Shown: positions 50,501-59,352 of the stretch, in pieces
How positions within the stretch are numbered: the first letter of the stretch is position 1
How the letters are laid out: every line of letters starts with the position of its first letter
Origin: Argopecten irradians
Lineage: Eukaryota; Mollusca; Bivalvia; Pectinida; Pectinidae
Direction: 5' to 3'
Assembly (NCBI RefSeq): GCF_041381155.1
Contig: NC_091142.1
Coordinates: 9,915,340 to 9,979,339, forward strand
Length of the DNA stretch: 64,000 nt
Translations under genes and position numbers: made by a program
The notes under the pieces: model-generated
Databases searched by the model: none
What the model was told of the DNA's origin: nothing
Seen by the model: the letters and a program-made list of their open reading frames with translations, nothing else

Positions 50501-53500
50501 TGTCGCGATGAAAATACTTTCATTATTTTCTAATGTATTTGGGAGGAAAATAATATATACTATCTTGATTGATTGAACGAAATCGCAACACTCGTTGGGA
50601 ACCATTAATGTCCCACCGTTCATGGACATTAATGGCTTTTCTCTTGAATTGTGATTTCGATGTAATATTCTCAAGGAAATTATTCTATATAATTATACAC
50701 TTCAACCTTATATTCAGATAGCTATTAACAACAAATTTGCAACAAATTATGTAGTCCATCAGTTCATATTTGTTACATGCAGCGACATCGAATGAATCGG
50801 AAACTTGTCAAAATATGTTAATATATTTACCGAATACTGATAGTTTGTATGAGAGGGAGAAAGTTTCGCTCATTACGCGCAGGTCGCTTGATCGCGAAAA
50901 CACAACCCCAACCCCTATGATATTTTTACCATGTATAAAATTTGATGTTAAAAGTCAAAAAGTGTATCTATCGTGAAAATAAAACATAAATATGCATGCA
51001 AATCAATCCCGTTTGCAGTAATGTACGCGATATATATATTATTTAAATATTATCTTTATCATATATTAGCAAGCAGGAGGTACAGAATATTTCCATCAGA
51101 GATGTTGTTGACGAAGAGGAAGAGAAGCCTGGTATTGCTTGGTTTAATGCCGAAGTTTTAAATAGTGGCCAGATGGAAGGGAATAGTAGAATATGGCGAC
51201 CAAAACTGAACCAGTGGAAACCAATTCCGGGAATTCGAAATGATAAACAGAAATCACAGGTTATCGATACCCTAAACATCTTTCAAATCGCAAATTCTGT
51301 GAACTGTGTTGAAATCGCCGTAAATGACCAGCATACGGAAACAAGGTAAGTAGTTAAAGACGTCCCCTCGTTGTACTTTGTGGTATAAAAAATCGATGTC
51401 AATTTTCAAAAATACAATTCAAATGTGTGCGTACGTTATCCAATCAGAGATATCTTAAACAATGCATCCAGGGCTACAAACATCGTGGTTTTGGGAATTA
51501 CGAATGAAATCTGTTCGATATTTTCACTTTTGCATTATTATTAGTGTTCTTATGTAATACCTACATCGTCACAATTAAATTAACTGCTACTGCACCAAAC
51601 TAACGTTAAACAACACAAAACCCATTTATAGTAAAGTTGTACTTTATGCTAGAAAAACTCTGTGTGTAGACTATCTGTAGTAAGTTACATATTTTTATAT
51701 ATTTTTTTCTTATTATCATATCATATATGTTTATATATCATGTCATATATATATTTATAAATATATTGTTTAGTTTCCATATAATCCTAATTTGTTCCGT
51801 ATTTTATATTTGATAGCCAAACTAAGAATTAGATATTCTGTAGATTGACTTAATTATTTTGTTTTCAAATTTCTATATCATCATAGGTTACTATTGTTTG
51901 TTTTTATGTATAGGACGGATTTTGTTTCATCAACGGGATATATTAGTCAGCAGGAGGCACAGGATATTTCGATCAGCGATGCCGTCGACGAAGGGGAGGG
52001 GAAGCCTCGCATAGCTTGGCTTATTGACGAAGGAATACCTACAAGAGGCCAGATGAAAGGGAAGAGCAAAGCATGGCGTCCAAAACGGAACCAGTGGCGG
52101 CAAATCCCGCAAATTCGAAGTGATAGACAGTTTTCTCAGTATATTGATACTCAGAATACCTTTCAAGACGCAAACGAATCTCTGAACTGTGTTCAGATAG
52201 CCGAAAATTGCCAGCGTAGGGAAACAAGGTAAGTAGTTAAAGCCGTCCATTCTTGTAATTTGTGTTAAAAATAGTCCATGCGTCTGATTATCGAGTTATA
52301 AATATACAGATTTTTTAATAGTTTTGGCTGGGTTTTTTTTCTTATAAAGTGATTACAATTGTTTAATGTAGTTTTCCGATACCTAGTGTAGCGTTACAGT
52401 CAATGTTGGTTATAACGACTACACAAGAATATAAACTGAATTTTTTAGCTAGAATCAGGTCAATTTGTGCGGAACATGACTATTTGGGAACATGAAAAAA
52501 TGGCCATATGAAGCAAGTGGTCTTTACACAGAGGTGGTCATAAAGGCAGGTTTGACTGTAAATGTTTGTTCTACCTTAGGCTCCTACCATTATTGACGAA
52601 ACGGCGTCATTTAGATTCTAAAAGTACATACATATTAACAAGAGAAGAGAAAATCAAGAAAGAAAAGCAAAAGGCAGAGAAAGAAAATTGGTAAAGTCTG
52701 ATTGATACAATCTATATACAGAGTTAAACAAAATGGTATATGATTCTAATTCCTATTTACCTTTATACATTTTTATGCCATATCGTGTGCCTTTATTATG
52801 AACATTTTTATAAATTTAATTATACTTATGGTGAATGTTATTTGATGTTGTCATGAAAAGACATTTCCATAACAACTTAATTATACAATCTAGAGTAACA
52901 AAGTTAAAGGTAACATAAATGATAGATGAAACATGCAATTTATTTTCAAATTCTAACCGCCCACGAAATATTAAAGATAAAAACTATTTTCGTGACTTAT
53001 AGTATGTTGCGAATGATCCATCGACTTAGATATAGATCTACCAGTTGCATCAGTCTTTAGACAAATTTCTGATTAACTCCTTCGATCATTTTGCAGCCAT
53101 AATCTGAGTGAAACCAACATAACCGGCAATAAATGTGATGAAGTTACATTTGCTTCCCTATCGACCGACGGAACATCATGGAATAGAACAGAATTGAAGA
53201 CAGAAACTTATGACGGAAAAATAGACAGTAATCTTATGCTCGTAAGGCCATCCACTCAACAGAACCACGAAGGAGGGTTGAACAAAGAAATGCCGAAAAG
53301 CAGCGCAGCTGAAATAGTGACCTCGAAACCAAGTCCACGAATGTCCACTATCCCTAGCAATGAGCAAGACCTAAATGATGAAAAACATGTAACAAATCCA
53401 CCAGAAACCACAGTTGCATTAACCAATATATCCACAAAAGAAGATACGATAGTGAGTGATTCAAATATGTCGGAATCCATCACAAAACCAGATATGCCAA

Positions 53501-54073
53501 AGAATAAGAGAAAATCCAGGAAGAAAAAGAAGAGAGAGCATGAGGACGAAGAACTAGAGTCGGCCATCGTAGTTATGACTGAGGAACAATATACGAGAAG
53601 ACGAAAGAAGAAATCAAAGAAAAGGGACATTGAACGCATGGATGATATCGGGTAGGTAAGGAGGATGTGATTGATGAAAGTTATCTGAAAATCAAACTAA
53701 TAAATGAAACATTGGTAATGTTGGATTCAAATTCATCATTATATATTAAATTATATTAAGTCCACTTTATATTCTAAATATTTTGTTATGTGTGGAAAGT
53801 ACATAATGAATATTGCTACGCCGATAAGGATAACGAAACAAAAGGAAGCTTAAATGCTTTGATATAATTACACGGCATGCATCAACCAGTTGGTATTTCT
53901 ATATGTGCACTGACTGTTTTCGTCTGTTCAGCAAAAACGTTGAAGAAAAGTTGAAATTTTGCTCGGATGAAGGAGTTCATGTCGTGAATGAGCAGAGAGA
54001 TGGAACTTCGGAAGATGGTACCAAAATGGAAACAAGAATTGATACAGACATAAATAAAACCGAGCCAAACTGA
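33931..54073 (+). CDS. Gene 2: VWDE-like membrane protein with N-terminal PLAT (26 coding exons plus one broken exon)
   Basis: Exons: 33931-33991, 34933-35198, 35470-35560, 36146-36355, 36509-36676, 37770-37967, 38198-38368, 40086-40106, 40501-40787, 41934-42020, 42158-42547, 42651-42742, 43115-43178, 43386-43568, 45129-45370, 46030-46282, 46433-46567, 46987-47158, 47932-48119, 48664-48910, (49639-49759 broken), 49948-50086, 51070-51345, 51947 or 51914-52228, 52580-52690, 53097-53651, 53932-54073. All phases chain when 49639-49759 is skipped, giving about 1,676 residues (1,687 with the longer exon). Order: signal 1-20, PLAT 21-139, two D8C-like modules 140-388, VWDE-type linker, VWD about 651-843, RKKR at about 909-912, EGF about 1017-1044, transmembrane helix about 1191-1216, tail 1217-1676. 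The D8C, VWD and EGF set matches von Willebrand factor D and EGF domain proteins. The N-terminal PLAT and long basic tail are not part of vertebrate VWDE as I know it. Function is inferred only: cell-surface adhesion or recognition. Confidence 0.85.
36146..36676 (+). CDS. Gene 2, exons 4-5 (first D8C-like module)
   Basis: Exon 4 (36146-36355) encodes YRPANTQPIA, EGWYTGGDYQLL, LRCGAESQIWMNG. Exon 5 (36509-36676) encodes ADGTNHLRQLCITNRTTGD, CVNNMTALVTNCTTHVMYYL and SAYCFG. Both are phase 1-1. This is the 'GWYRF..CG....WLNG..P...G...C' and 'C.....V..C...YYVY.L..P..YC' pattern of the D8C domain found in VWDE, uromodulin and GP2. It has six cysteines and lacks one that is present in the second copy (TKCPEL). 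Confidence 0.8.
37770..38368 (+). CDS. Gene 2, exons 6-7 (second D8C-like module)
   Basis: Exons 37770-37967 and 38198-38368 repeat the two-exon layout of the preceding module with the same phases. They encode EGWYYGGQYQLLTKCPELDL, PRCGADSQIWMNG, then VPLCVTNLTTGEKC, NDKMTAYVTNCTTHIMYDL and SAYCFG. Similarity to the first copy is high in both halves, so one module arose by tandem duplication of an exon pair. Seven cysteines are present. Confidence 0.82.
38369..40085 (+). other. Gene 2 intron 7 with hairpin repeat
   Basis: A 1.7 kb intron. It contains GGGAAATATCCC (39062-39073) facing GGGATATTTCCC (39097-39108), a perfect 12-base stem with a 23-base loop. The stem sits inside a GC-richer patch (38850-39130) that may be an old MITE. 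Otherwise no gene or repeat was recognised. Confidence 0.5.
40086..40106 (+). CDS. Gene 2, exon 8 (21-base microexon)
   Basis: Between TTTTACAG and GTACGT lie 21 bases encoding DIPSDSN in phase 1-1. It can be used or skipped without frame change. The next exon also begins with an Asp codon (DPPPTYRP). Supported by splice sites and phase only, so it may be alternative. Confidence 0.55.
40501..42547 (+). CDS. Gene 2, exons 9-11 (VWDE-type region between D8C and VWD)
   Basis: Exons 40501-40787, 41934-42020 and 42158-42547. They encode DPPPTYRPTRTKVKFDLRRN, FNCDFERDENNAYFYVIFFY, KFGFTAGIT joined to ISCSVGARTS, then TVPFGCMLSSPWAVNTDGCK and HRGRCAIEIQG. The order 'PP.YRP.V...L', 'F.C.F', 'GF..G..I.CSV', 'C......' is the standard lead-in to the VWD domain in VWDE-like proteins. 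The first exon is closed at ACG|GTGACT (phase 0), which is required by the next exon. Confidence 0.78.
40788..41933 (+). other. Gene 2 intron 9
   Basis: A 1,146-base intron. An exon-like piece (40892-40943, AG before and GTGAGT after, open frame YNITVGTFIEQNGHSNI) lies in it but breaks the frame. Nothing else recognised. Confidence 0.4.
42651..45370 (+). CDS. Gene 2, exons 12-15 (VWD domain)
   Basis: Exons 42651-42742, 43115-43178, 43386-43568 and 45129-45370. They encode CDPHMMSFDGMRYELQYAGT, FLLFKHESIPIQVQVEITYC, AYCAC-like CACGLVVAAG and the end motif RISGLCGNFDGHIANDCVSK. The 'C.DPH...FDG..Y....G' start and 'GLCGNFDG...ND' end define a von Willebrand factor type D domain. Here it is fused in VWDE order after D8C. 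The last exon ends at a GC donor (TAG|GCAAGT), and phase 2 joins exactly to 46030. Confidence 0.85.
44160..44573. mobile_element. TTAA-flanked MITE in gene 2 intron 14
   Basis: A unit of about 414 bases with TTAA at each end. Inverted ends read TTAAAGGCCCATTACCTTTC and, from the other side, TTAAAGGCCCACTACCTTTC. The body is non-coding with a GC-rich patch. Same target type as the element at 6535 but different terminal sequence. Confidence 0.7.
44705..45000 (+). mobile_element. Two tRNA-like SINE heads in gene 2 intron 14
   Basis: At about 44715-44770 an A-box-like GTAGAGTGG and B-box GGGTTCGATTC are spaced as in a tRNA. At 44935-45000 CGCTCAGTCGGAAGAGCGGC and B-box GGTTCGAGTCC form a second head. 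Both share GGCGGACCAGTAA. Neither folds cleanly by eye as a complete tRNA, so they are SINE-derived and not tRNA genes. Confidence 0.5.
46030..46282 (+). CDS. Gene 2, exon 16 (Cys segment and furin-like site)
   Basis: Encodes CSCTDDIHARPQCSSRQYTI and C, then EQMPIRKKRHAEHSNSYE and ends IIKR in phase 0. RKKR at about residues 909-912 fits the furin consensus R-X-K/R-R. It sits between the VWD and EGF domains. Cleavage there would leave the N-terminal VWD part held, if at all, by disulfides. Cleavage is inference. Confidence 0.75.
46433..48910 (+). CDS. Gene 2, exons 17-20 (EGF domain and juxtamembrane region)
   Basis: Exons 46433-46567, 46987-47158, 47932-48119 and 48664-48910. The EGF domain spans two exons: NTCPLNCSEQGSCSNG joined to KCMCQEGFASDDCSFDLSK, giving six cysteines with the 'C.C..G....C' end. 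After it come CDIDEGCSYVVVVGLEFPSD, ITCQFSG, LFAIICELP and DTACQDYVNDTG, the beta-rich segment that follows EGF in VWDE-type receptors. Phases 0-0, 0-1, 1-0 and 0-1. Confidence 0.8.
47585..47732. repeat. Large hairpin (63-base arms) in gene 2 intron 18
   Basis: Arms 47585-47647 and 47670-47732 are near-perfect reverse complements, including CACAAAAATCTGAGTGTACT, with a 22-base loop (ACATCATAAACCGGTTTATT TA). Probably the core of a small inverted-repeat element. The wider borders were not found. Confidence 0.75.
49260..49759 (+). pseudogene. Gene 2, broken Cys-rich exon (49639-49759) and upstream intron duplicated further on
   Basis: Host-gene exon 49639-49759 reads DGFCFINGTCFPEGSYKENA, LCLECRPKGNLHM, then TAG, then SNSTNE up to a GTAACT donor. 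Related VWDE-like proteins have Trp near this place, so TGG to TAG is likely. It is also 121 bases long while its neighbours are both phase 1 and need a multiple of three; one extra G sits at its start. Skipping it joins 48910 to 49948 in frame (Gln-Asp). So the exon is either lost or used only in a truncated form. The intron sequence before it recurs at about 51540-51913. Confidence 0.7.
49948..50086 (+). CDS. Gene 2, transmembrane exon
   Basis: Encodes DCVVSDKGTIDPTYD, then the hydrophobic stretch VITIATSVVTGSLSLCVIVC and VLWCFC, followed by stop-transfer KKKDKR. It is a type I single-pass anchor at about residues 1191-1216. The exon enters in phase 1 and leaves in phase 2. Confidence 0.85.
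50602..50635. repeat. Perfect 12-base hairpin in gene 2 intron
   Basis: CCATTAATGTCC (50602-50613) faces GGACATTAATGG (50624-50635) with a 10-base loop. Intronic; significance unknown. Confidence 0.7.
51070..51345 (+). CDS. Gene 2, cytoplasmic exon, copy A of a tandem exon duplication
   Basis: 276 bases, phase 2-2. Encodes KQEVQNISIRDVVDEEEEKP, IWRPKLNQWKPIPGIR and ends ETR. The same pattern recurs in the following exon (51914-52228). The core 'WRPK.NQW..IP.IR.D.Q..Q.IDT.N.FQ' is conserved in both. I do not recognise it as a known signalling motif. Confidence 0.75.
51914..52228 (+). CDS. Gene 2, cytoplasmic exon, copy B with chimeric 5' end
   Basis: Encodes QQEAQDISISDAVDEGEGKP, AWRPKRNQWRQIPQIRSDRQ and ends ETR. 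It is paired with 51070-51345; even the intron bases after both (GTAAGTAGTTAAAG.CGTCC) match. Two in-frame acceptors exist: 51947 (TATTAG, equivalent to copy A) and 51914 (TATAG). The latter adds RTDFVSSTGYI. These 33 extra bases (GGACGGATTTTGTTTCATCA and on) are a duplicate of the start of the broken exon at 49639, read in another frame. So a segmental duplication fused part of that exon and its intron to copy B. Confidence 0.75.
52580..54073 (+). CDS. Gene 2, C-terminal tail exons
   Basis: Exons 52580-52690, 53097-53651 and 53932-54073 (stop TGA), all joined in phase 2. The first encodes LLPLLTKRRHLDSKST and a Lys/Glu-rich helix (EEKIKKEKQKAEKEN). The second is low-complexity and Ser/Thr-rich, then has two basic clusters: KNKRKSRKKKKREHEDEE and RRRKKKSKKRD, spaced by an acidic stretch. 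These look like nuclear localisation signals. The third encodes KNVEEKLKFCSDEGVHVV and ends NKTEPN. The donor GG|GTAGGT keeps the frame; an overlapping one four bases on (TAG|GTAAGG) would end the protein at IG-stop. Confidence 0.78.
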
Positions 54074-54584
54074 CCCCAAGCACGTTGACGATTACATCGA
54101 AACACAATCAGTTATCTCTGTTGCTTCCGACAATTTGCATACCGAAAAGTTATTTGTGGTTCAGGTTGAGTCGATATTACCATCCTAGACAGCAACAGAT
54201 CAACAGCAAAAGGAAACATTTTAAAGAACCTTTTTCAATACATGAGACTGGAAGATTATGTTTGATATTGTGTTATCTTGAAACCTTTTCAGTGTTATAC
54301 TTTTTTTCCCATTTGTGTATTGTACTCAGCATTTTTCACAGTTAGTTTAGCTTTAAGGCAATTATTTAATGATCTATGTGGATATTGTCATTTAGATTAT
54401 TTTCATACCTCGATCGCATTGTATAAACAAAAATGGATACGAATTGTACACATATTTGATATAATCATCAAAGGAGTACAATTTCAACATGAATTTCAAA
54501 TTAAAACTTTGAGTCAACAACACATAGTGCTTATGAAACATTGTGTAATAATGATATATCAAAGAAACCCAATTTAACAAAGAG

Positions 54585-54692
54585 AGGCGATTTACTGACT
54601 CGTGCCCTATCCGGGCCTCGAACCTCGATCTACGGCACCCGATCGCTTAGCAAATCATACCTGCGCCTTTTACCACCGCGCCACATCCACGT
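54585..54692 (-). mobile_element. tRNA-derived SINE fragment
   Basis: On the minus strand it starts GTGGCGCGGTGGTAAAAGGC (A-box) and has GAGGTTCGAGGCCCGGATAG (B-box) about 45 bases on, followed by GGGCACGAGTCAGTAAATCG. The spacing fits tRNA control boxes, but the rest does not fold as a tRNA. Confidence 0.6.
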
Positions 54693-55269
54693 CTCCAAAA
54701 AATTATGTTTCAATGAGAATTGAGACAAAGTCGATTCGATATGCTGACATGATCACTGTTGAAATTATCGATTAGATTATTTGAATTACTGGATCGCATT
54801 GTATATACACACATGTATACGAATTATACACATACATTTTGTATTAATGTTTTATCGAGATACATGATATATTTTTTTCATTATGCTGTATTCTTTAATA
54901 TTTGTGATTTCTACTCATTATATCAGTCATGATGAATCATACTAACAAATAGAATACAATGTGTATAGTGTCACTAGTGTGATATAATATCGTATTTGTT
55001 ATCATTTTATGTGTAATATTTTATAAGAATAGTTCTGTGTTTGTATATTTTGATAACGATTGTTTTGTTATAACATGAATGAATTAGAGTGGATTAAATG
55101 GTTAGTGTGTTTAATCGTACTGTTGTTGTGTTGAATTTCGTTGACCAACTGATACACACAAAATTGATAAACAGTACACATATATGTACTAACATAAAAA
55201 CCTCAGTCTGTCCCAGATACAAACATGTGAACACGGTAAATAGTAATTAAACATTTGTTATTATATAAT

Positions 55270-55500
55270 ACTTCTGCTATACAATGATTTAGCCTGTGCA
55301 ATATATTTGCATATGTCACTAGTGTAATATGACATAGAATGATTTTCATTGGCTGGAACTTCACTGTGACATCATGGCAGAAACAATAAAACGACGTCAA
55401 GAAAAGGAGATGACGGAACAAATGGCGGTCAACGCTGGATATTTGCAACACATTTTGACCTGAGATTCTTCAGGTTGTTGTAGTTATGTTGAAAGGTATT
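55270..55500 (-). repeat. Dispersed repeat family A, copy 3
   Basis: On the minus strand, blocks CATAACTACAACAACCTGAA, TATTGTTTCTGCCATGATGT, ATATTACACTAGTGACATAT and GCAAATATATTGCAC are in the same order as copies 1 and 2. Confidence 0.65.
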
Positions 55501-56639
55501 TTAAACTTGTGGTAATTTCATATGAGATTTGTTTTTTATTATTATTTATTATTCATTTTTGAAGAGATTTTACATAGGTACAAAGAGCATTTACATATGA
55601 CATTGATATTCATTTTTAATCTAAATCGTCAAAGACATATACATACTTTTAATATCTCTAATACTGAAAACCAAATTATTTCTTTGATATTCGTCTCGAT
55701 ATCTTATTTGCCCTCGCCAATGCTTGCAAATTAAAAATATCTTAGCCTCGTTTCATAAAGGAATCTTCATTTAATAATCATTTAATAATCTATATACATG
55801 AAGAAATATTACTTAACGACAAGCATCAACAAGACACGTGATCCACAAAAGTCACGATTTCCCACTTCATGACCAATATTTGCTTCGCAAGGTCAAAGTA
55901 CGGAATGCCAGGTATTGTTTTATATAGGAATCCGATGATGAAAACAGAACATTGACATTAGTGAAATACTATGTGTTGTGTATAATTTTAAAATATTTTA
56001 AATACCGCATTATTATACCGTGTTAGATTCAGAGAAAAATACATTTCTTAGAATGAAATTGGGCAGGACATTAAAAGTTAAATGTGCCGTAATTTTCATA
56101 TACGCCCCAAATTTACCAACATTTTGAGAACTGCAATACTTGCAATACACAATTTTAATTTTACAAGTTCGAATAAGACATTGATGCATAAGACAGTATT
56201 GCTGAAAACGATTATATCTATATCTTCGGTGAAGTGAAATGAGTACATATATTGCCAGAAAAGGAAGCAAAGTGGTGGTCTCCGATTTCATTTAACATTT
56301 ACAGTGTATTAGTAATTGTATAGTGAATTCCTTAGATAGGTGTCCATCTAAACGTAACAAGACATGGAAAATAGAGCATAAATTCTGTGTTGTACTGATA
56401 TTTGAAAGGTATCATCCATGTTTATCTGTCCATTTTAATCATCACAGCTTAATCAAATTTGATGGTTTTCAGATTACTTACTAAAAATAACATGTCAAAA
56501 TTTGTCCCAGTTATGGCACATATAACTATATGGTAATACAGATCAATATCATTTATATTAACTTAATAGCAATTTATCTAAGCATGATACATGCCCAACA
56601 ACAGACCTCAAGGCCTTCCAGAACTTAAAGATTTTTTAT

Positions 56640-56835
56640 GATATTTTTTTCGAAAAATGCACTATTGACCATTATTTTCAACTGGAATGTACAACATAGT
56701 GCTACATTAGTTGTCTGTTCGACGTTTTCTTCTACACAATATATCCAAAAATAAAAGTTATCTGTCAGGCCGTTAACGGCATATGAACATAAGTTTAAAA
56801 CCGGAAGTGAGATCATAGCGACCATATTGGATCTT
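56640..56835 (-). repeat. Dispersed repeat family B, copy 1
   Basis: On the minus strand, CCAATATGGTCGCTATGATC and TCACTTCCGGTTTTAAACTT match CAATATGGCCGCTATGACTT and CACTTCCATTTTAAACTTTT at 62720-62760 on plus. Both continue with a TTTTGGATATATT stretch. Class unknown. Confidence 0.55.
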
Positions 56836-57312
56836 TAACCAGCATAAAAATGCTGCTGTCACAATTTATACTCTTGCAATACAATATGGTGATACGTCCA
56901 TTGTCCATATTGTACCATTTCGGAGAGTCTTCGTTTACAACTTTGGATTAAAAAGATCAGTGAAAAAAACCAGAACAGAAATTAGTAGGTATTTTCTCTC
57001 ATTAATAACCCTTATAAGACACCAAAAGGCCAAATAGTACACGGTATACAAAAGAAAATTGAAATCTCTATTTAATTATCTGATAATGTAGGTTGCCTTG
57101 TTGAAAAGCAAATGAAAAATGTTGCATTTTGTTTTCAAATGTTCGCATCCTTACAGCATTATTATAGTATTAATATAAAGCAATGTGTTACAGAAAGTCA
57201 GTTACTGTTGTGTCACCTGTTGATTTGTCAAAAATATTTGGATTGCCCGTTTCTTATGATGGACAAACAAAGAAACAACTCAGATTGTATGCCAAGAGGT
57301 ATTTAACACAAG

Positions 57313-57318
57313 TTTAAT
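57313..57318 (-). promoter_or_regulatory. Candidate polyadenylation signal of gene 3
   Basis: ATTAAA on the minus strand, about 95 bases after the gene 3 stop codon. A common variant of AATAAA. Not proven. Confidence 0.3.
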
Positions 57319-57412
57319 AGCCCTTATCTTTCTTCTGTTGCAGAGATACATAATGTGAATAAATATAACATAAATCGTTAAAATGGCAGTCTGCAGGCTA
57401 TATTTTGGTATG

Positions 57413-59352
57413 TTACATATAGTGAGGGGGTATTTTCGGGGCCATTCTGTCCTTCCCATAGACAAACACTGCCTTCATTACACACGAACTACCTTTAAGA
57501 CAGCTGAAGTATATAGTCTTCAAGTCCTTTCTATCTTGCCATGTGCAAACACGTAACCTGTCACCGACTTTACTCTCCCCCAGTAACGTGACGTCATACT
57601 TCTCTAACGGATATCGACAAATGTCGTCATTGAAATGTTTATAAAATCCGCGCTGAGCTGCCTCGGTAGCGCAGTCGGTGAAGAACTGAATATATCTATG
57701 TGTGGTCACGTGCTGATTCGTGTCAAGGTCGCTGTGACGCGTAATCACTGTTATATCAAAGATTGATTCAGGCATCTCCGGTATAGCTGGCATCTGGTAC
57801 GGAAGGTTGCCATCCTGCATTGACCTGTCCCTTAGTTTCACTAGAAATGATTTAGATATGGGACTGGATTTCCTTGTACGTCGGTCCACAATGACAAATT
57901 TGATGAAAAATTCGCCAAGTTTCTCTTTGGTATCCTGATTATACATAGTTGTCAGCATACTGTATGACGTTTTACCGATATGATGGATGGATGTGGACAT
58001 TGCCAATTTCATGTCCGGTTTCTGGTATCTTGATATCAAATGAACCTCCGGTGTAAGGGAACATGAAATCTGAACGGCAAATGGCAGCATACGGCCATTC
58101 TGATAGAGGTCTCGTCTGCTGCAAAACACTGTACTTCTCGGAGGGTGTTGTGCAGCCACAAACATTTCTATGGTGCTCCATACAGACAGATTATCTGAAA
58201 ACAAAGTAAAAAATCTAATACAATTACAGTACATTAACAATTGAAATTGTGTGATTAGTACGAAGAGAACTGTGAATGCTTTGCATTGAAGTATCAGGGA
58301 GGACCTTAGAAATTGTTGAGGCCGAAAGCTGACCCTAGATTAAGTATTGTAAGCATTTAATACAAGAACATTAATATTTGAAACAATGCTATACGTCTGA
58401 AGTGAACAAAAATGTTATAGGAGGGCAGTTACCTCCCGGACATCATTAACCATTGAACGATAACAGGTTTCTAAGGCGCACCACTATGAGCCAGTTTAAA
58501 AACACCACACAAAAACAAAATAAAATACATTTAAATAATTCGTCATTACCACTACACCGTATACATATGTGGCTACGAAACTCAATGTATGATAATTTCC
58601 AAAATTAACATTGGCAGTAAGACTTGAGTGTACTAATACATTCATCAGAGTTCAAAAGTTCATGCAAAGATTAGATTTCCACCAGTGTGACAATTCAATG
58701 AAGAATACTTAAAAAAATAGTATTAAGAATTATATAGATATGAAAATATATTCTAATTAAGTTATTTAAAAATGAACTGGATTGTTTATTAATATTCATT
58801 TATCCGGACTATTACTGTAAGTATTTCGTCTATCATTAATGTTTAGTCGGTTGTCCATGGCAACCGACCAGAAGCGGTATAATCTACTATTTCTAACTAA
58901 ATAATCGGCTGACCAATGAATTTATATAGTTGTCTATGCAGACGTATACTGTTTATGTTCGTTACGATAATTAATTGTTATATGTAAATAATAATTGGTT
59001 CTAGGATATGTATTATAGTGCGCAAGCGCGCATCATTGAATGTGCTAGAACATCCAATGATGTATGTTTCACATTAATCCATATCAAAATATGACAGTCA
59101 ATGCTAAAGTCAAAGTAAAAAGTCAATCAACAACCAGATTTAGTTGCGGAGGACTAGTGATGTGTCTAAGAAACACCGAGAACAGAATTAGAATATATTT
59201 TCCGTCAAACAAAAAATAGTTAGGCCAGTTGTGATATTTCAATGATAATCATATTACGACTTACTGCTTCGATTGAAGAAGACTGGCGGCAATCCGTGTA
59301 TGATGACATCTATTCGCGCCAAAGTTTCGTGTACAACTTCTAAATAAGGCAT
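57413..59352 (-). CDS. Gene 3: double-hotdog, acyl-thioesterase-like protein
   Basis: Two coding exons: 59352-59265 (ATG) and 58194-57413 (stop TAA), joined in phase 1 across a 1,070-base intron with GTAAGT and TTTTCAG. The product is 289 residues: MPYLEVVHETLARIDVIIHG and on. The second half has HSDLDTNQHVTTHRYIQFFT at about residues 183-202, the 'D.D.N.HV....Y..F' signature of 4HBT/acyl-ACP thioesterase-like hotdog proteins. The first half ends FIKFVIVDRRTRKSSPIS, like the last strand of another hotdog unit, so a double hotdog is likely. No targeting signal was seen. Substrate (fatty acyl-CoA or similar) is inference. An AG just before ATCATG suggests a 5' leader exon upstream. Confidence 0.8.
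58195..59264 (-). other. Gene 3 intron
   Basis: 1,070-base AT-rich intron. Contains a small hairpin near 58847-58872 (GTCGGTTG, CAACCGAC). No other structure recognised. Confidence 0.55.

Larger units (their letters stand above)
54074..57412. other. Region between genes 2 and 3
   Basis: Holds the gene 2 3' flank, a SINE fragment (54585-54692), dispersed family A copy 3 (55270-55500) and a family B copy (56640-56835). No gene was recognised in the rest. Confidence 0.5.

Noticed and set aside
53256-53639. Minus-strand open frame of 127 codons
   Set aside because: Antisense of the Lys/Arg- and Ser-rich tail exon of gene 2; its Phe/Leu/Ser composition is a by-product.
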